A stretch of DNA of 64,000 bases from Ophioderma brevispina (Eukaryota > Echinodermata > Ophiuroidea > Amphilepidida > Ophiodermatidae). Position 1 is the stretch's first letter, and each line of letters starts with the position of its first letter. Below are positions 1-11,475 of this stretch, in pieces. Under the pieces are notes generated by a model. The model was given only the letters and a program-made list of their open reading frames with translations, was not told the origin of the DNA and searched no databases. The stretch is from positions 30,768-94,767 of the forward strand of contig JAMKCH010041555.1 in NCBI GenBank assembly GCA_023653785.1, read 5' to 3'. The position numbers and the translations under genes are program-made.

Positions 1-1116
1 CAGATTGGTCTTTGTCTTACGCCATATACCCCAGGAAAGAGTGTAGTATGTTGGCTAACTTTAAAAGTTAGCCATATCATGAAAAGCTGCCTATCAGGAA
101 CACTTACAGTGCCAATTGGTAGTATTGACCATTTTGTTTGCATTTTAACTCGCCAAAATTGAAAAGAATGCTAAATAATTTCAAAGTATTTTAGAACTTC
201 TTGCGCGTAGTCAATTGTTAGAATTACAGAATCAACATAATTGGTTCAAACTTGTAAATACGTGCATTCAAGTCTACTAACCTTTTGACCCAGTAGATAA
301 GAAATCTTCCACAAATTATTTTTCACCACCTGAATGCTCGGAAGATGTTGGTCTAAAACATCAAAAATGGCCAAGTAAGACATGACTTGAGGTGTCTATA
401 AGCAAGACGTTGAACCTAGTTTCTTTACCGAGTGGATGTCACAAAATTTCTTGAAGGTATCCATTTCATTCAGTGCAGACTTAATTGCAACATCACATAC
501 GATAAGGCCTTCATCAAAATTTAAAGAACTTTATCCACAGATTTTTAAAAGGATTATTAGTTATCCTGATCGTGAACGCACTATTTAAGCGCAGGCGTTG
601 GGATACACATATTGGCATTTGAAATTAATGTTTGATAGGAACTGGTAATGTTACATTATTTTCTAGGTAAGTTCAATTAATCATATGGCTTCTTTCTGTG
701 TGTGTTTTGTAATATAGTTTGTCGACATATTTAGTAAAATGTTAACAGTAAACTTAAAGTAGTACTTTTCCTATGGTACTACTTAACCAATTACCATCAA
801 CGATTGAGATTGGACATTGAAAAATATTGCTGCCTTTTTTACACCTCAAAAGCAATGGACAACTCTAAGAAACTTAATTGGACAGAGACAATTTAATTAA
901 CACGATGCTAGTAATTTTGAACAAAAAAAAAAAAAAAATTTATTTTTTAAAGTAGTGAAATGAAAAATTTACACCCATTGTTAAAAACTATTAGGAGGCG
1001 CTATACCATAACACCTTTAAAGTTTATATGACAAAATGATCGACTGATTCGTTACACTCAAACCCACACACAAATGCTTTCTTTCCATTCTTCTTTAACA
1101 TTTCTCAATTGTTGCT
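1..1116. other. Unannotated AT-rich DNA
   Basis: No coding region or recognisable repeat family. An A/T homopolymer lies near 925-940. Around 143-162 is one isolated unit resembling the 'TTTTAACTCGCCA' minisatellite that is arrayed at 23.0 kb and 25.1 kb. This is probably a stray member of that repeat family, seen here only once. Confidence 0.5.
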
Positions 1117-1120
1117 CAAT

Positions 1121-1474
1121 ATACACTGTTCAAAGATTTCCGTAAATTTACGGAAATTTCTGGCAGCAGTATTTCCAGTCATTTTTAGGGTAAATTTACA
1201 GAATTTCTGGTCAATTACGGAACTTTGACAGTAATTTTACAGAAATAGTCTTTTCTCATATTACGGAAAAAAAATGTGTATTTTAACAGAATTTTTCCGT
1301 AATTTAAATTACGGAACCAAAAAAAAAAGTCCGGAAATATTGCTGCCAGAAATTTTTGAAATATTTCCGTAAATTAACATTTTTTATGTTTTTTGTTTTT
1401 TATTTTTATTGTTTTCTGAAACAGAAATTTACGGGAAATCTGTTTTCTTAATTTACGGAAATTTTTAACAGTAT
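1121..1474. repeat. Fold-back (MITE-like) element built of TTTACGGAAA words
   Basis: The ends are inverted copies of each other: ATACACTGTTCAAAGATTTC on the left and the reverse complement of ATTTTTAACAGTAT on the right. The interior repeats the palindromic word TTTCCGTAAATTTACGGAAA (about 1137-1156) and its halves many times. A second inverted pair, TTTCTGGCAGCAGTATTTCC and GGAAATATTGCTGCCAGAAA, lies further in. No reading frame is present. This organisation fits a non-autonomous fold-back DNA element with self-similar internal words. The family is not identified. Confidence 0.6.
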
Positions 1475-2035
1475 ACAGAGATGTTTGGTATGGTGGACAC
1501 GTGTATTGCATTGTAAAATTGTTACACGAATAATGCTTCTGCATGAAGAGTTTCTTCTTTATTTTTATACTTATTTGTTATCTCATGTAATGATTTCAAT
1601 TAACCTTAGGTACATTTCTTGACTTAAATTGGTACTCATTCCTCAAATAACAACGAATGATATGATTAAAAAACAAAAGCAATCATGTAATAACTTTATG
1701 TACACTTACCCAGATAGAACTTGCGTTGGATATGCCAATACTTCAATGACACTTAAGGAGTCACCCAAGTTACTTTCAATGGACGCATTTTTGCACTTTT
1801 TCGAAGTATAACGAAGTTCTGGAAAATATATTGGTTAAATCTGAATATAATATTCATATTCACTTGACTTATTTTCCGTACTAGGCTTTTCATGAAAACA
1901 TTTGGATTTTGCAGGGTATAAGAGGAAATTCATTTGGGCGCTTATGGTACAGGAGGAGATACATTCTAATCGTTATGGTAATTTGGCAGTTTGATATCTT
2001 AGTACTATGAAGATGCGATATGAAATATGAAAAGT

Positions 2036-2288
2036 GATATATGATGATAATGATATAATATTATATGGTATGATATGATATGATAATGATATGATACGAT
2101 ATGATTGGATATGGTATGATATGATATGATATGGTATGGTATGATATGGTATGGTATGATATGGTATAATATGATGCGGTGTGATATGATATTGTATGAT
2201 ATGGTATGATATGATATGATAATGGTATGATATGGCATGATATGATATCATATGGTATTATGATATATGATATTATATGATATGATTT
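2036..2288. repeat. Pentanucleotide satellite (ATGAT/ATGGT)n
   Basis: About 250 bp of period-5 sequence mixing ATGAT and ATGGT units with occasional slips. The open frames that cross it on the minus strand are repetitive Ile/Ser/Tyr/His strings, which is an artefact of the array and not protein evidence. Confidence 0.9.
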
Positions 2289-2960
2289 GACAGAACATTT
2301 TATGGTATACGATTTGTCATGCTATATAAAATGTCATATTGCCTACGAAATAACTCATGTGTTTATAACATGATAATCATAAATCCTAATTCGTTTCTTA
2401 GATCTTGATGAGGATTGTTTTACAATCAGGGTGCATTTGGGCTGAATATCACATTGTGGCCTCAATGACCAAAATATGTATTATTTGCTGACCCATTGAT
2501 CGGTGTGTACGTTTGAGAAGGTTACTTACTGGCATCAAGAACATGAATTTACAAGTAACAATTGAAACGTGTTTGTTCAAAATCCAAAACCGTGTGAGAT
2601 TTCGACAATTTATTAATTTTTACCTTTGCAATGACATTAGCCGTTGCTGTAGTATATTCCAGCAAAATGTCTTTCCGAGTTCAGCATGGTAATGCATAGT
2701 TAAACTTGACCACAAGAATAAAATTTTCAAAAACACAAGTATTATATTCTTCAAACTAGCTCAAACTTTACAATATATACACTTAGAACAGGTACGCTAA
2801 ATTTCCAGGCGCCACGTGTTTGAGTATTGGAATTCAGTGTTCTGCCAGTCAAAATGAGACCTCCACGAAAAATAGAACATGCTCAATTTATGTAATACAT
2901 CTTAGTCAAGTTCTACCAAGTAAAAACAATCTGGGGACTTGTGTCGTCTTCAACTTTTAC

Positions 2961-3258
2961 AGATCTTTTATTTGACTTCTCCACAACACACAATCAGGTA
3001 ATTCGAGGATTTTTTCCAGCCCAATCCTGATCGTAAAACAACCCAATGAAGTTATGAAATGACATGACGAAATTATCTTTAATAATTAGAAAATATAATA
3101 TGACATACTTTTTATAGATCTTTTATTTGATTCGTCCACACCACACAATCAGGTAATTCGCGAAAAAAATCAGCCCAATCTTGATCGTAAAACAACCAAT
3201 GAAGTTATCAAATGACATGACGAAATTACCTTTGAAAATTAGAAAATATGATATGATA
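2961..3258. repeat. Tandem duplication, two ~150-bp units
   Basis: Unit 1 (2961-3115) and unit 2 (from 3116) both begin AGATCTTTTATTTGA. They share the internal blocks CACAATCAGGTAATTCG, TGATCGTAAAACAACC and AAATGACATGACGAAATTA. The units differ by substitutions and small indels, so the duplication is not recent. Confidence 0.85.
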
Positions 3259-4823
3259 TAGTAACAAACTCTATACATTTCGTTTAATTGAATTCGTTAA
3301 AAGTCCAAGTAAAGAAAGAAAAATATTTCAACATATCAAAACGAACCATACAGTACTACAATCAATGCCATTATTTTATATAATGTCTGAAAATTGCAGG
3401 AGAATTATCTTTATTGACTGCTAGGTGGCGGCAACGACATTACTGTTTCCATTCATTGTGTACCGAGCATGTTTTTGGCAGATTTTGAAAAGCATGTGAA
3501 CCGTAACTCGCATACCATTGCTTTTTGTTATTTTCTATAGACATGTTAAAGATATTGATTTGACAGGTGCAAGATGGATTAACACCTCAACTGTGCGTAG
3601 TAGTTACGGGGGGAATTACCTGCAATAGAATTGGGTTTATTATTGGTAAATTAAAATTATGTACATTATAAAATCTAAATTCTTTTCAAAACATGTAGAA
3701 TTGATTTGTGATATGAGTTCGTTTTATGTTTGAATATGGTTTTCTTTGCTCTACCCATGTGTTATAAAGAAGTTTATTTATGGCGTGCTTTGATACAAGG
3801 ATATCACATAGACTAATTCGTCTAAGTGTTATTTTATCATCATACTATCTTGTAGAATATCACCGTGTTTATCATATCATATCTTATTATACAGCCAGTC
3901 ATAAGCGATCTTGTGTCGTGAGAATTAAAATATTCCTACGACCAGGAAAAAAATCTACATCGGCTAAATCCCGCTACTCTGGTGCATAATTTATCCTCGA
4001 TATAGCTATCATGTGTATGGTGTTCAATTTGGGAGTATTTTATGTTAAGACTGTTTGCCAATCCTTTTATTTTGGTAAAATTTGAATATCCAGAATGTGT
4101 AGGCTTCGATCTTTTAATATATCTCAATTAACCGGGCGGTTGTTGTTTTGTTGTTTTTTCAAACAATAAGTAAGTCCGCTCTAAGTGAATTATAAAATTA
4201 ATGGTATTAAAAGCTGACATTTCATGGCTCTCTCACATGTACCTCATTTGATTCTGTTAATCTCATTTAATATTTGTTTTGAAACAATGACACAATTTTT
4301 TAAATTATGTTTACCACTGTGTAATAAAGTGTACATAACACTGATGATTTCTGTTTCTATTTTTGTTTAACTAGAATCACTGTTAATATTTCATTTTATG
4401 ATACAACAGTATTATTCCAGTCTAGTCTGCAAGCTTTCAATATTAAAGGTTCCGGTTCATTTTATAATCGTACTTATTCTGTCACCATTGTCATTTGAAA
4501 TTGAAATACTGAAGTGGTGGGCGCAATATGCATGAATGTTGCTTAACACGGTTTTTACCGTAGCAACACTATTATTGATACGTCCAAGAGCATTTTAAAG
4601 ACGGTGTTTTTAGACATTTAAGGTATGATCCAAGTATCATCTTATGAGTATTGGCATAGATCTGTCGTCTTAGTGATTTGAGTAACAATGTCATGAGTAT
4701 TATGTGACACATCATTTTAAAAATCGTTTGGGATTTTAATTCTGACATGCATGTGGATTAGATGTGGACGTTTTAATTCAAAAGCTTTTGACCAATGCAT
4801 AAAATTGCCGTTATTTTTTTAAA
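3259..4823. other. No recognisable feature
   Basis: AT-rich sequence with only short chance reading frames (for example around 3780-3989). No repeat family, exon or RNA gene could be recognised. Confidence 0.4.
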
Positions 4824-5196
4824 TTAAAGGCACTATCAGTGAGTTGCTAAATCAGAAAATCGAAAAAAATTATCAAAAATCAGATTTTTGCATGTCTGTA
4901 GCAAGCACAGGTATCCTAACATACCTACAAGTGATATTACCAAAAGCAGCCTAATAAGGACAAAAGGGATATTTTAGTCATTACTGTCCCTACAGACACT
5001 TTATAGTAATACTACAACACGTAATTGAATGGCGATTCATATCTTTGAACACTGCTGTTTTCTTCCTTTTCTGTCAATTTTCAGGTGGAAAAATAACTTA
5101 TGAGAATTCTATAGACTTATAATTCACTTTTAAGCTATTCCTGAAAATTTCAAATATTTTGACTCTTTCGGAATAGATCATTGATCGTGCCTTTTA
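4824..5196 (-). mobile_element. TTAA-flanked MITE, family 1, copy 1
   Basis: The left end is TTAA followed by AGGCACTATCAGTGA. The right end is GATCGTGCCTTTTAC, a decayed inverted copy. The interior matches, in reverse orientation, the element at 5604-5964: both share the blocks around TGACAGAAAAGGAAG and its complement, CTAATAAGGACAAAAG, and AGATTTTTGCATGTCTGT. At about 370 bp with no coding capacity, it fits a non-autonomous DNA element. The TTAA target suggests piggyBac-type mobilisation; that link is inference. Confidence 0.75.
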
Positions 5197-5244
5197 CAAA
5201 AATCTTACTCCGATAACATGCCAACCTTGAAAAACTAACGCAAC

Positions 5245-5320
5245 TAACACACTGTAAACCATAGTGTTTAGGGTTCATGTTTGAATTTTTAAACACTGCA
5301 AAGTGTTTAGATGAGATGGA
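5245..5320. repeat. Small ACTGTAAA/GTGTTTA word element
   Basis: A short stretch with ACACTGTAAACC, AGTGTTTAGGG, TAAACACTGCAAAGTGTTTAG. The same words characterise longer fold-back and tandem elements at 16.5, 19.5 and 37.5 kb, so this is probably a fragment of that repeat class. Confidence 0.4.
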
Positions 5321-5603
5321 AACTCAGCTAATATATAGGACCATAACAACATGTCATAAGTTTTCCAGTACTGGCACGTACGCTATTGGCATGCCATTTT
5401 TGTTCTAAATACTTTGAGGTTTCTCTGGCATTTGTTGGCTATTGGGTATGCTATTCATGCTAATCACGGTTCTTTTGATGAAATTCCAACCTTTTCTGAT
5501 GTCCCTCAGGACCCCCCTACCTTCCGTCTGAAATCAGAAAATTAATATTTTGGAATTAGATTGTAGTTTCAATGCAATTCCAGAATACCCAACATTGAAC
5601 CAA

Positions 5604-5964
5604 TTAAAGGCATTATTAGTAATCCACCCGAAAGAGTCAAAATATTTGAATTCTGCAGCACTAGCTTATAATAAGTGAAGAATAAGTCTGTAGAATTGTC
5701 ATAAGTTATCTTTTCCAACTGAAAAATCTACAGAAAAGGAAGAAAACAGCAGTGTTCAGAGATTGTTCATCTCAATTCAATAAGTGGTTTGTAGTAAGTG
5801 TCCGTACGGACAGTAATGACCAAAGTATCTTTATTATGTTGCTTTTGATCTTATAATTTGCAGTGTATGTTAGGATACCTATACTTGTTACAGACATGCA
5901 GAAATCTGATTTTGATGATTTTTTTTGATTTTCTGATTTATCAAATCACTGATGGTGCCTTTAA
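5604..5964 (+). mobile_element. TTAA-flanked MITE, family 1, copy 2
   Basis: Bounded by TTAA at 5604-5607 and 5961-5964. The inverted ends are AGGCATTATTAGTAATC and GATTTATCAAATCACTGATGGTGCCT-type sequence. The interior matches copy 1 (4824-5196) in the opposite orientation and matches the partial copies at 38527-38724 and 40724-41475. There is no coding frame. Perfect TTAA at both edges is direct evidence of the target duplication; mobilisation by a piggyBac-like transposase is inferred. Confidence 0.8.
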
Positions 5965-8035
5965 CCAACAAGAGTAAGATACTATATATGTTGGAATCGA
6001 ATAGAGACTATGATAGTTATCATGTATGAAAACTGAATACCAAGTATCATCATTAACAGAGATCCCAATTAACATAAGATTCGCGTGCGGTTAACATGAG
6101 ATCTGTCATTCGCTTGTCCGCCCATCTCTTATGATAATTTCATTGAAATTAGATGTGTTATACCACTCATTGATATTTACTGAATACAAATGGCAGGAAT
6201 GACAGTGGATTTTTTTTAATGTTACATTGTTATTGAGAAGATGATTTCTTAGAAACAAACAAACAAACAAACAATCAAAACCAAAGAATCTCGCCACCAT
6301 AATTTCTACTGTGACAGCCACATTTGAACGTTTTCTGAAATGATAAATACGATCCAGTAGTATGAGACAAAAGATACAAAATCAATTAAAAATAAAAAAA
6401 AACAAAATATAACAGATGTCTCCTATACCAGTGTCACGGATGATCAGCATTAATTGGTTTGCCAAAAAAATGAAATTAACCTTTCTGACTGATGTATTTT
6501 AAGTCATCTTTCTTACAACTTGTGTGCAGCTGATATCGATTTACGATTTAGATTTTAATTTGTGGTTAATTTGTTTTTTCGTTTTTATTCTTATTGAAAT
6601 CAATGAGTAATCCCTATGTACATTATTTGATTGTGTTATGTAAGATGGGTCCGACGCGCTATGAATGGTTGAAATGAATGGTTGTTTTCCCCTTAATATG
6701 ACTGCAAAAATACTAGAATAGTCAATTCCAGGGAGCCTGTAGCCGGTATAAATTTTTGTCTTTGTCACAGAGAGAAAAACTCTCTGTTTTCATGGCTAAT
6801 GCACTTTCCTATGTATATATAAGTATATGTGGTTGTAAATTGAGCTCAACGAAACTCGAATAAGGGGCATAAAATTTTTTCATGGACTTCATGTTTCATA
6901 TTTTATCATTCTCTTCTAACAGCAAAAATGCCTCTGTATATCACAGATGTGACAAAAGCGTACTGTAGGCTAAAAGTGCATATGCCATGATAACCGTGGT
7001 AAAATGACATAATTGACAGGTTTATGGTGGCATCAAAACCTTGGTAATAGCCGTAAAAACCTTGGTAATAGCCGTTAAACGCATTCAACCAAGCGAACAC
7101 ATAAGATGTATGGAAAAAGGGTTGCCTTCACATCTAGATTATTTAACCGTGGAAATGGAGATTCATCCATACATAACACACACGTGTACTGTTATAAATC
7201 TTTATAAGTTGTATTTGAAATCATTATCAGTGCATGCATATCTAAGTCTTGATTTCTAGTCTATTAATGTGCTGTTCTCTGATTCATTTTAGTCTATTTT
7301 TTTCAAACTGAAATCAAAACGACGAGATATTTGTCGTAGTCTAGTGCCGCATTCCAAGCAACAAGTTTTAGTCCCTCTGACAAAAATCCTTACACAATTT
7401 TCTGCTTTTATTTTGACTTTTCGGTATTAAATAATTATAAATGGAAACACTGTGAATGTACTTTTTGTTACTTCATAAATACCCCTTTTATCGTCAAACA
7501 TCTGAATCGAGTCATCAATCATAACTTCAAAAAAGCAATTTTTCATTATTTTGAAATTGAAATTAAATCGTCATGGTTGTCCAATTTTCTCACGAGCTTC
7601 TTTTAATTTTAGCACTCAAACTCTGAAACCAGTTTAGTTACGGGGGCTGGTATATTTTCACAGTTTCAATTTACGGTCATTCAATTGTTAGCTTGAGATT
7701 AATAGCGGTAATGATAAAAGAACAAAAAGATGGGATTTTGACTTTTTTAGATATGCCCTGTATAAGATACCCGTTACACGACAGTTCCTTCATGCTTGGT
7801 TACGCGAACAAATGAGGGACTTAGCGTATTTATTTAGGACAATAATACAGCACTTATTAAGACTAAACGAACCTTGAATTGCAGTTTAACTGACATAAGC
7901 CAACTTTCGATACTGTCACCTGCATGACACACGTAAAGTTAACCGAGAGAGGAAAGATATATATTTAGATAAAGATAAAATGAATTACCCCTATTCTCCC
8001 AAAGAGTATACCATCACGGCATTGTCTTATTGTGT
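5965..8035. other. No gene; (AAAC)n microsatellite
   Basis: AT-rich sequence without a recognisable exon. The only distinctive feature is a short AAAC repeat near 6256-6276. Reading frames here are short and compositionally unremarkable. Confidence 0.4.
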
Positions 8036-9500
8036 TAATACGACTTTATGATCTAAATACTATGAGGTTTTGTCTATCTTTCCGTTCTGTTCGTCTACGT
8101 CATCGTTGCGTTGGTAGCACACACACTGGATATTCACTCCATAGTCAGCGGCACTAAATGTGCTCACACGGGGTTTCAATCTTCCAGTCAAATCAACTCT
8201 GTCTTCTTTTCTTTGCATACGCTGTCTTCCATCTTCCATATTGCATGAAATATATATTTGCTGTATTTGTTTTCTTTTGGACCTTCAGAATTGATCTTTT
8301 GCTTCACAAATCATCAGCTTTTCTCTAACATTGTTTTTTCCCCCGAAATAATATAATCTTAGTGTTAAATCATGACGCTTAAAGGCGTGATTGGAAGCGG
8401 ATATAAACGAAAACTGCAACCTTAGACATGTTGAAGTTAGGGGAAATTAAAAGTACATTTCGTGATCCTAGCATCCTCTTTTTTATTTATGGTCCATTAG
8501 ATATCTTCACAAAAAGATTATTTTTAATATTTTAGTTGATTCTGATGGTGCGTTTTGATGTTATGGGCAAATGTTTGTATTACAGGACCCCATAAACAAT
8601 TGTGCTGTCATTTCTGTCCTCCTCCTCCTTATTCTCCTCTTCCCTCATTTGTTTAATTACCGAGATTGGCATTAAAAAAATAAGGACCGACCAAATTGGT
8701 GTCGCTTCAGTCTTGACAATATTCACTAACTTTTTCACCCGTGTTATAATTAAATATTGAGAGTGATATCAGTATAGTTTTGCATTAACCATGTTAACAC
8801 ATTTAATATGTGAGCAAATACGACTTTGTGATCTAAATACTTTGAGGTTTTGTTCATCTTTACGCTCTATTCGTCTACATAATCATTGCGTCAGTATCAC
8901 ACACACTGGATATTCACTCTATTGTCAGTGGCACTACATGTAAAATGTGCTCACACGAGGTTTCAATCTTTTAGTCAAATCAAATCTATCTCCTTTTCTT
9001 CGCTTGTGCTCTGTTCCATCTCCGATATTGTATCAAATATATTTGTACATTGTATTTTGTATTTAGAACCTTCAGAATTGATCTTTTGCTTCACAAATTT
9101 GTCTAGCCAACTTTATTTGGTGAAATAATGTATGTACTATCTTTAGTCCATCACCACTTCAGTTCACAACTTTCACCAAAATCACCGCCACCGTCACCAT
9201 TATCGCCACCACCTTCACTACCACATCATCGTCATCATCGCCGATGATCGTCAATCGCCAGTGATCGTCATCATCGCTGATGATCGTCATCATTCATCGT
9301 CATCATCATAATACATTCTTATTACCGAGATTTGCATTAAGAAGTTATAGGTAAACTAGAGACCGACCAAATTGGTGTAGCTTCAGTCGTAGCAGTATTC
9401 ACTAACTTACTTATCGATATTATTAATTTATTCTTATAAATATACAAAAGGGATATCAGAGTATTTTTGATTAACACATAATATGTGAGCACGAATGATT
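8036..9500. repeat. Tandem segmental duplication (two ~0.7-kb copies)
   Basis: Copy 1 (about 8036-8815) and copy 2 (about 8816-9500) align end to end. Both begin AATACGACTTTRTGATCTAA and share CACACACTGGATATTCACTC, GAATTGATCTTTTGCTTCAC and GACCGACCAAATTGGTGT. They end near TTAACACA...ATATGTGAGC. Identity is moderate, with substitutions and indels. Copy 2 also contains a CATCGTCATC-type trinucleotide expansion at 9190-9310 that copy 1 lacks; copy 1 has other sequence there. Confidence 0.85.
9185..9312. repeat. Imperfect ATC/ATG trinucleotide microsatellite
   Basis: Runs of CATCATCGTC, CGATGATCG and CACCACC-type triplets. They form short local inverted repeats because ATC- and GAT-rich halves alternate. 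Confidence 0.8.
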
Positions 9501-10455
9501 ACATAAAACATCTTATCCTTTGTGAACCGGCGTAGACAATGCTGAGAAAGGTTTCGCTAGGTTTAAATTAGAACACCGAATTTGTAATGTATCAGTTGTA
9601 ATTATAGGTATCTTAGCAACATTCTTAAACAGATGTGAAAAATAAGCCTTCATTGGATGAGGAGGGCCCGGGTTCAATTCGTTTAATTGAACCCAGGTAG
9701 TACGCGCTGCGATGAAGTTATTTTGAGGTTGAAGCGTCGCGTCAGACCGCGTTTTGCTACTTCCACGCGCGCCTGCCAACGTTGCGTCTTGGTGCGTATG
9801 ATCGTTGCGGTCAGCGGGTTGTTCGATTTTAATGGGTGATGGCAGTCCTTTCTTGTTTGTATTTAAGCCGTTAAAGTATCGCGAAATTGGTTAAGATGAC
9901 CTTAAATGATAAAGCTGTTTAAGATGAGAATAAAGGTATTGATTTTGGAACCGGTACTCTCTTTATTTTCGACGATGAACCCGGCGACACATTATTTTTG
10001 CGTGGAAGAACTCGGCATCCGGGCTCGTTCTGCCACTTAAAATAAGTTATCGCATTGGTTTCAATTCGTGGTAAAAAGAGAGGTACCGGTTTCCCAAAAT
10101 CATTACATTTATCTCTAAATTAAGATTTTGCTTTTTCTGGACCAGAATTCAACAGACCAGAGCTGCATAAAAACGACTTTTTATTGACTTGCTTTTCCAC
10201 CCGTTGCAATGAGTCCAATGTGTTGTTGTTTAGAATTTCGCTGGTATAGTTTGAAGTAAATTCAAATCAACTGGTGCGTGGTTATGTGCATATGTTGCGA
10301 ATACTGATCATTGGCAAAGTAAATAGACAATTTGGGGACCTTTCAAGAGAAACGTTGCAACTTGTCACGTGTGTAATAATCATTTGGCTATTTCAATGAA
10401 ACCGGATAATCTTGAATAATCAATCATTACATGTTCCTCATGCAACCAATGTAGC
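9501..10455. other. No recognisable gene
   Basis: A somewhat less AT-rich patch. The 88-residue minus-strand frame at 9513-9779 has no domain I recognise and its composition does not look coding. No repeat family was recognised. Confidence 0.35.
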
Positions 10456-10457
10456 AC

Positions 10458-11010
10458 TTTTTACTTTGTCTTTCTTTTCTTTCTTTCTTTCTGCTTTCTT
10501 TTCTTTCTCCGTCTTTCTCTTTGTTTTCTCTTCTTTTTCTCTCCCTCTCTCTCTGCTTCCCTATTTCCCTTTCTTTCTCTTTTTTGTCTCTCTCTGTGCC
10601 TTTATCTTTCTGTCTTTCCCTTTGTTTTCTCTATCTGCTGTCTTTTTGTTTTTGTTTATCCGTTTCTTTTATGTTTTTCTTGTTCTGTCTCTCTCTCTTT
10701 CTCTCCGCCTTATTTTCTGTTTTTGTTTGTCTTTGCGTTTTCTTTGTTCATCCCTTTCACTTTTTCTCTATCCACCTTTCTCTGCCTTTCTCCTTTTTCT
10801 TTTTTCTTTTCTCTCTCTGACTTCCCCTCCTTTCTCTCTCCCTGTTTCTTCCTTTCCTTTTTATGTCTTTTGTCATACCTGGCACAGCCTTTCTTATCTC
10901 TGTTTTTCTTTCTCCCTGTTTTTTTTTTCGCCTTTCGCATTTTCTGTTTTTTTTTTCTCTTGCTTTCTTCGTCTTATCTTTTTTCTGTCCTTTTCCTCAA
11001 TACAATACAA
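10458..11010. repeat. Polypyrimidine (C/T) tract, ~550 bp
   Basis: Almost pure pyrimidine on the plus strand, mainly TTTCT, CTCTCT and TTTTTC words with occasional purines. It creates spurious long frames: Phe/Ser/Leu-rich on plus and Lys/Glu/Arg-rich on minus. A tract of this length could form triplex DNA, but no function is visible. Confidence 0.9.
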
Positions 11011-11274
11011 ACCACAACACTTTAGGGAAATAACATGATCAATCTTATACCAAAATAGCAAACAACAGCATAGTCTATGTTGGTTTCTATGTTGGTCCTA
11101 TATTTGGTAATTTGGTATTTTGGAATTATGATGTTTACAATTGTCCCAAGAGAAATATGTAAATCTAGAACCAATATTGACCAAGTAATACAACTTCATC
11201 ATGCAAATTCAATATACCATCGTCAACAAGGTTAAAATAACGATGGATACCAATAAAATTTAACACTTCAATAT

Positions 11275-11475
11275 TTGTTTTGTATGTAATCTGCGCTACT
11301 GAAATCATGCTATTAGCATGTTTTCTGTGCTACCAGAATCATGCTAGTGACATATAATTTGCGCTATCTGGAATCGTGCAATATATTATCTGCGCTACTG
11401 GAATTATGTTCTTATGTAATTATGCTATTTGCATGTAATCTGCGCTACTGAAATCATGTTATTCCTGTAATCATG
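11275..11475. repeat. Short minisatellite with TCTGCGCTACTG units
   Basis: The motif ATCTGCGCTACTGRAATCATG recurs about five times with decayed spacers such as GCTATTTGCATGTA. The unit is roughly 40-60 bp and irregular. Confidence 0.7.

Noticed and set aside
2005..2251. Two overlapping minus-strand frames rich in Ile, Ser, Tyr and His
   Set aside because: They are translations of the pentanucleotide satellite, not proteins.
9513..9779. 88-residue minus-strand frame with Arg/Thr-rich start
   Set aside because: No known domain; the slightly higher GC alone does not support an exon.
10412..11038. 208-residue plus-strand frame rich in Phe, Ser and Leu (looks like a membrane protein)
   Set aside because: It is the polypyrimidine tract in translation; the complementary strand gives an equally artificial Lys/Glu/Arg-rich frame.
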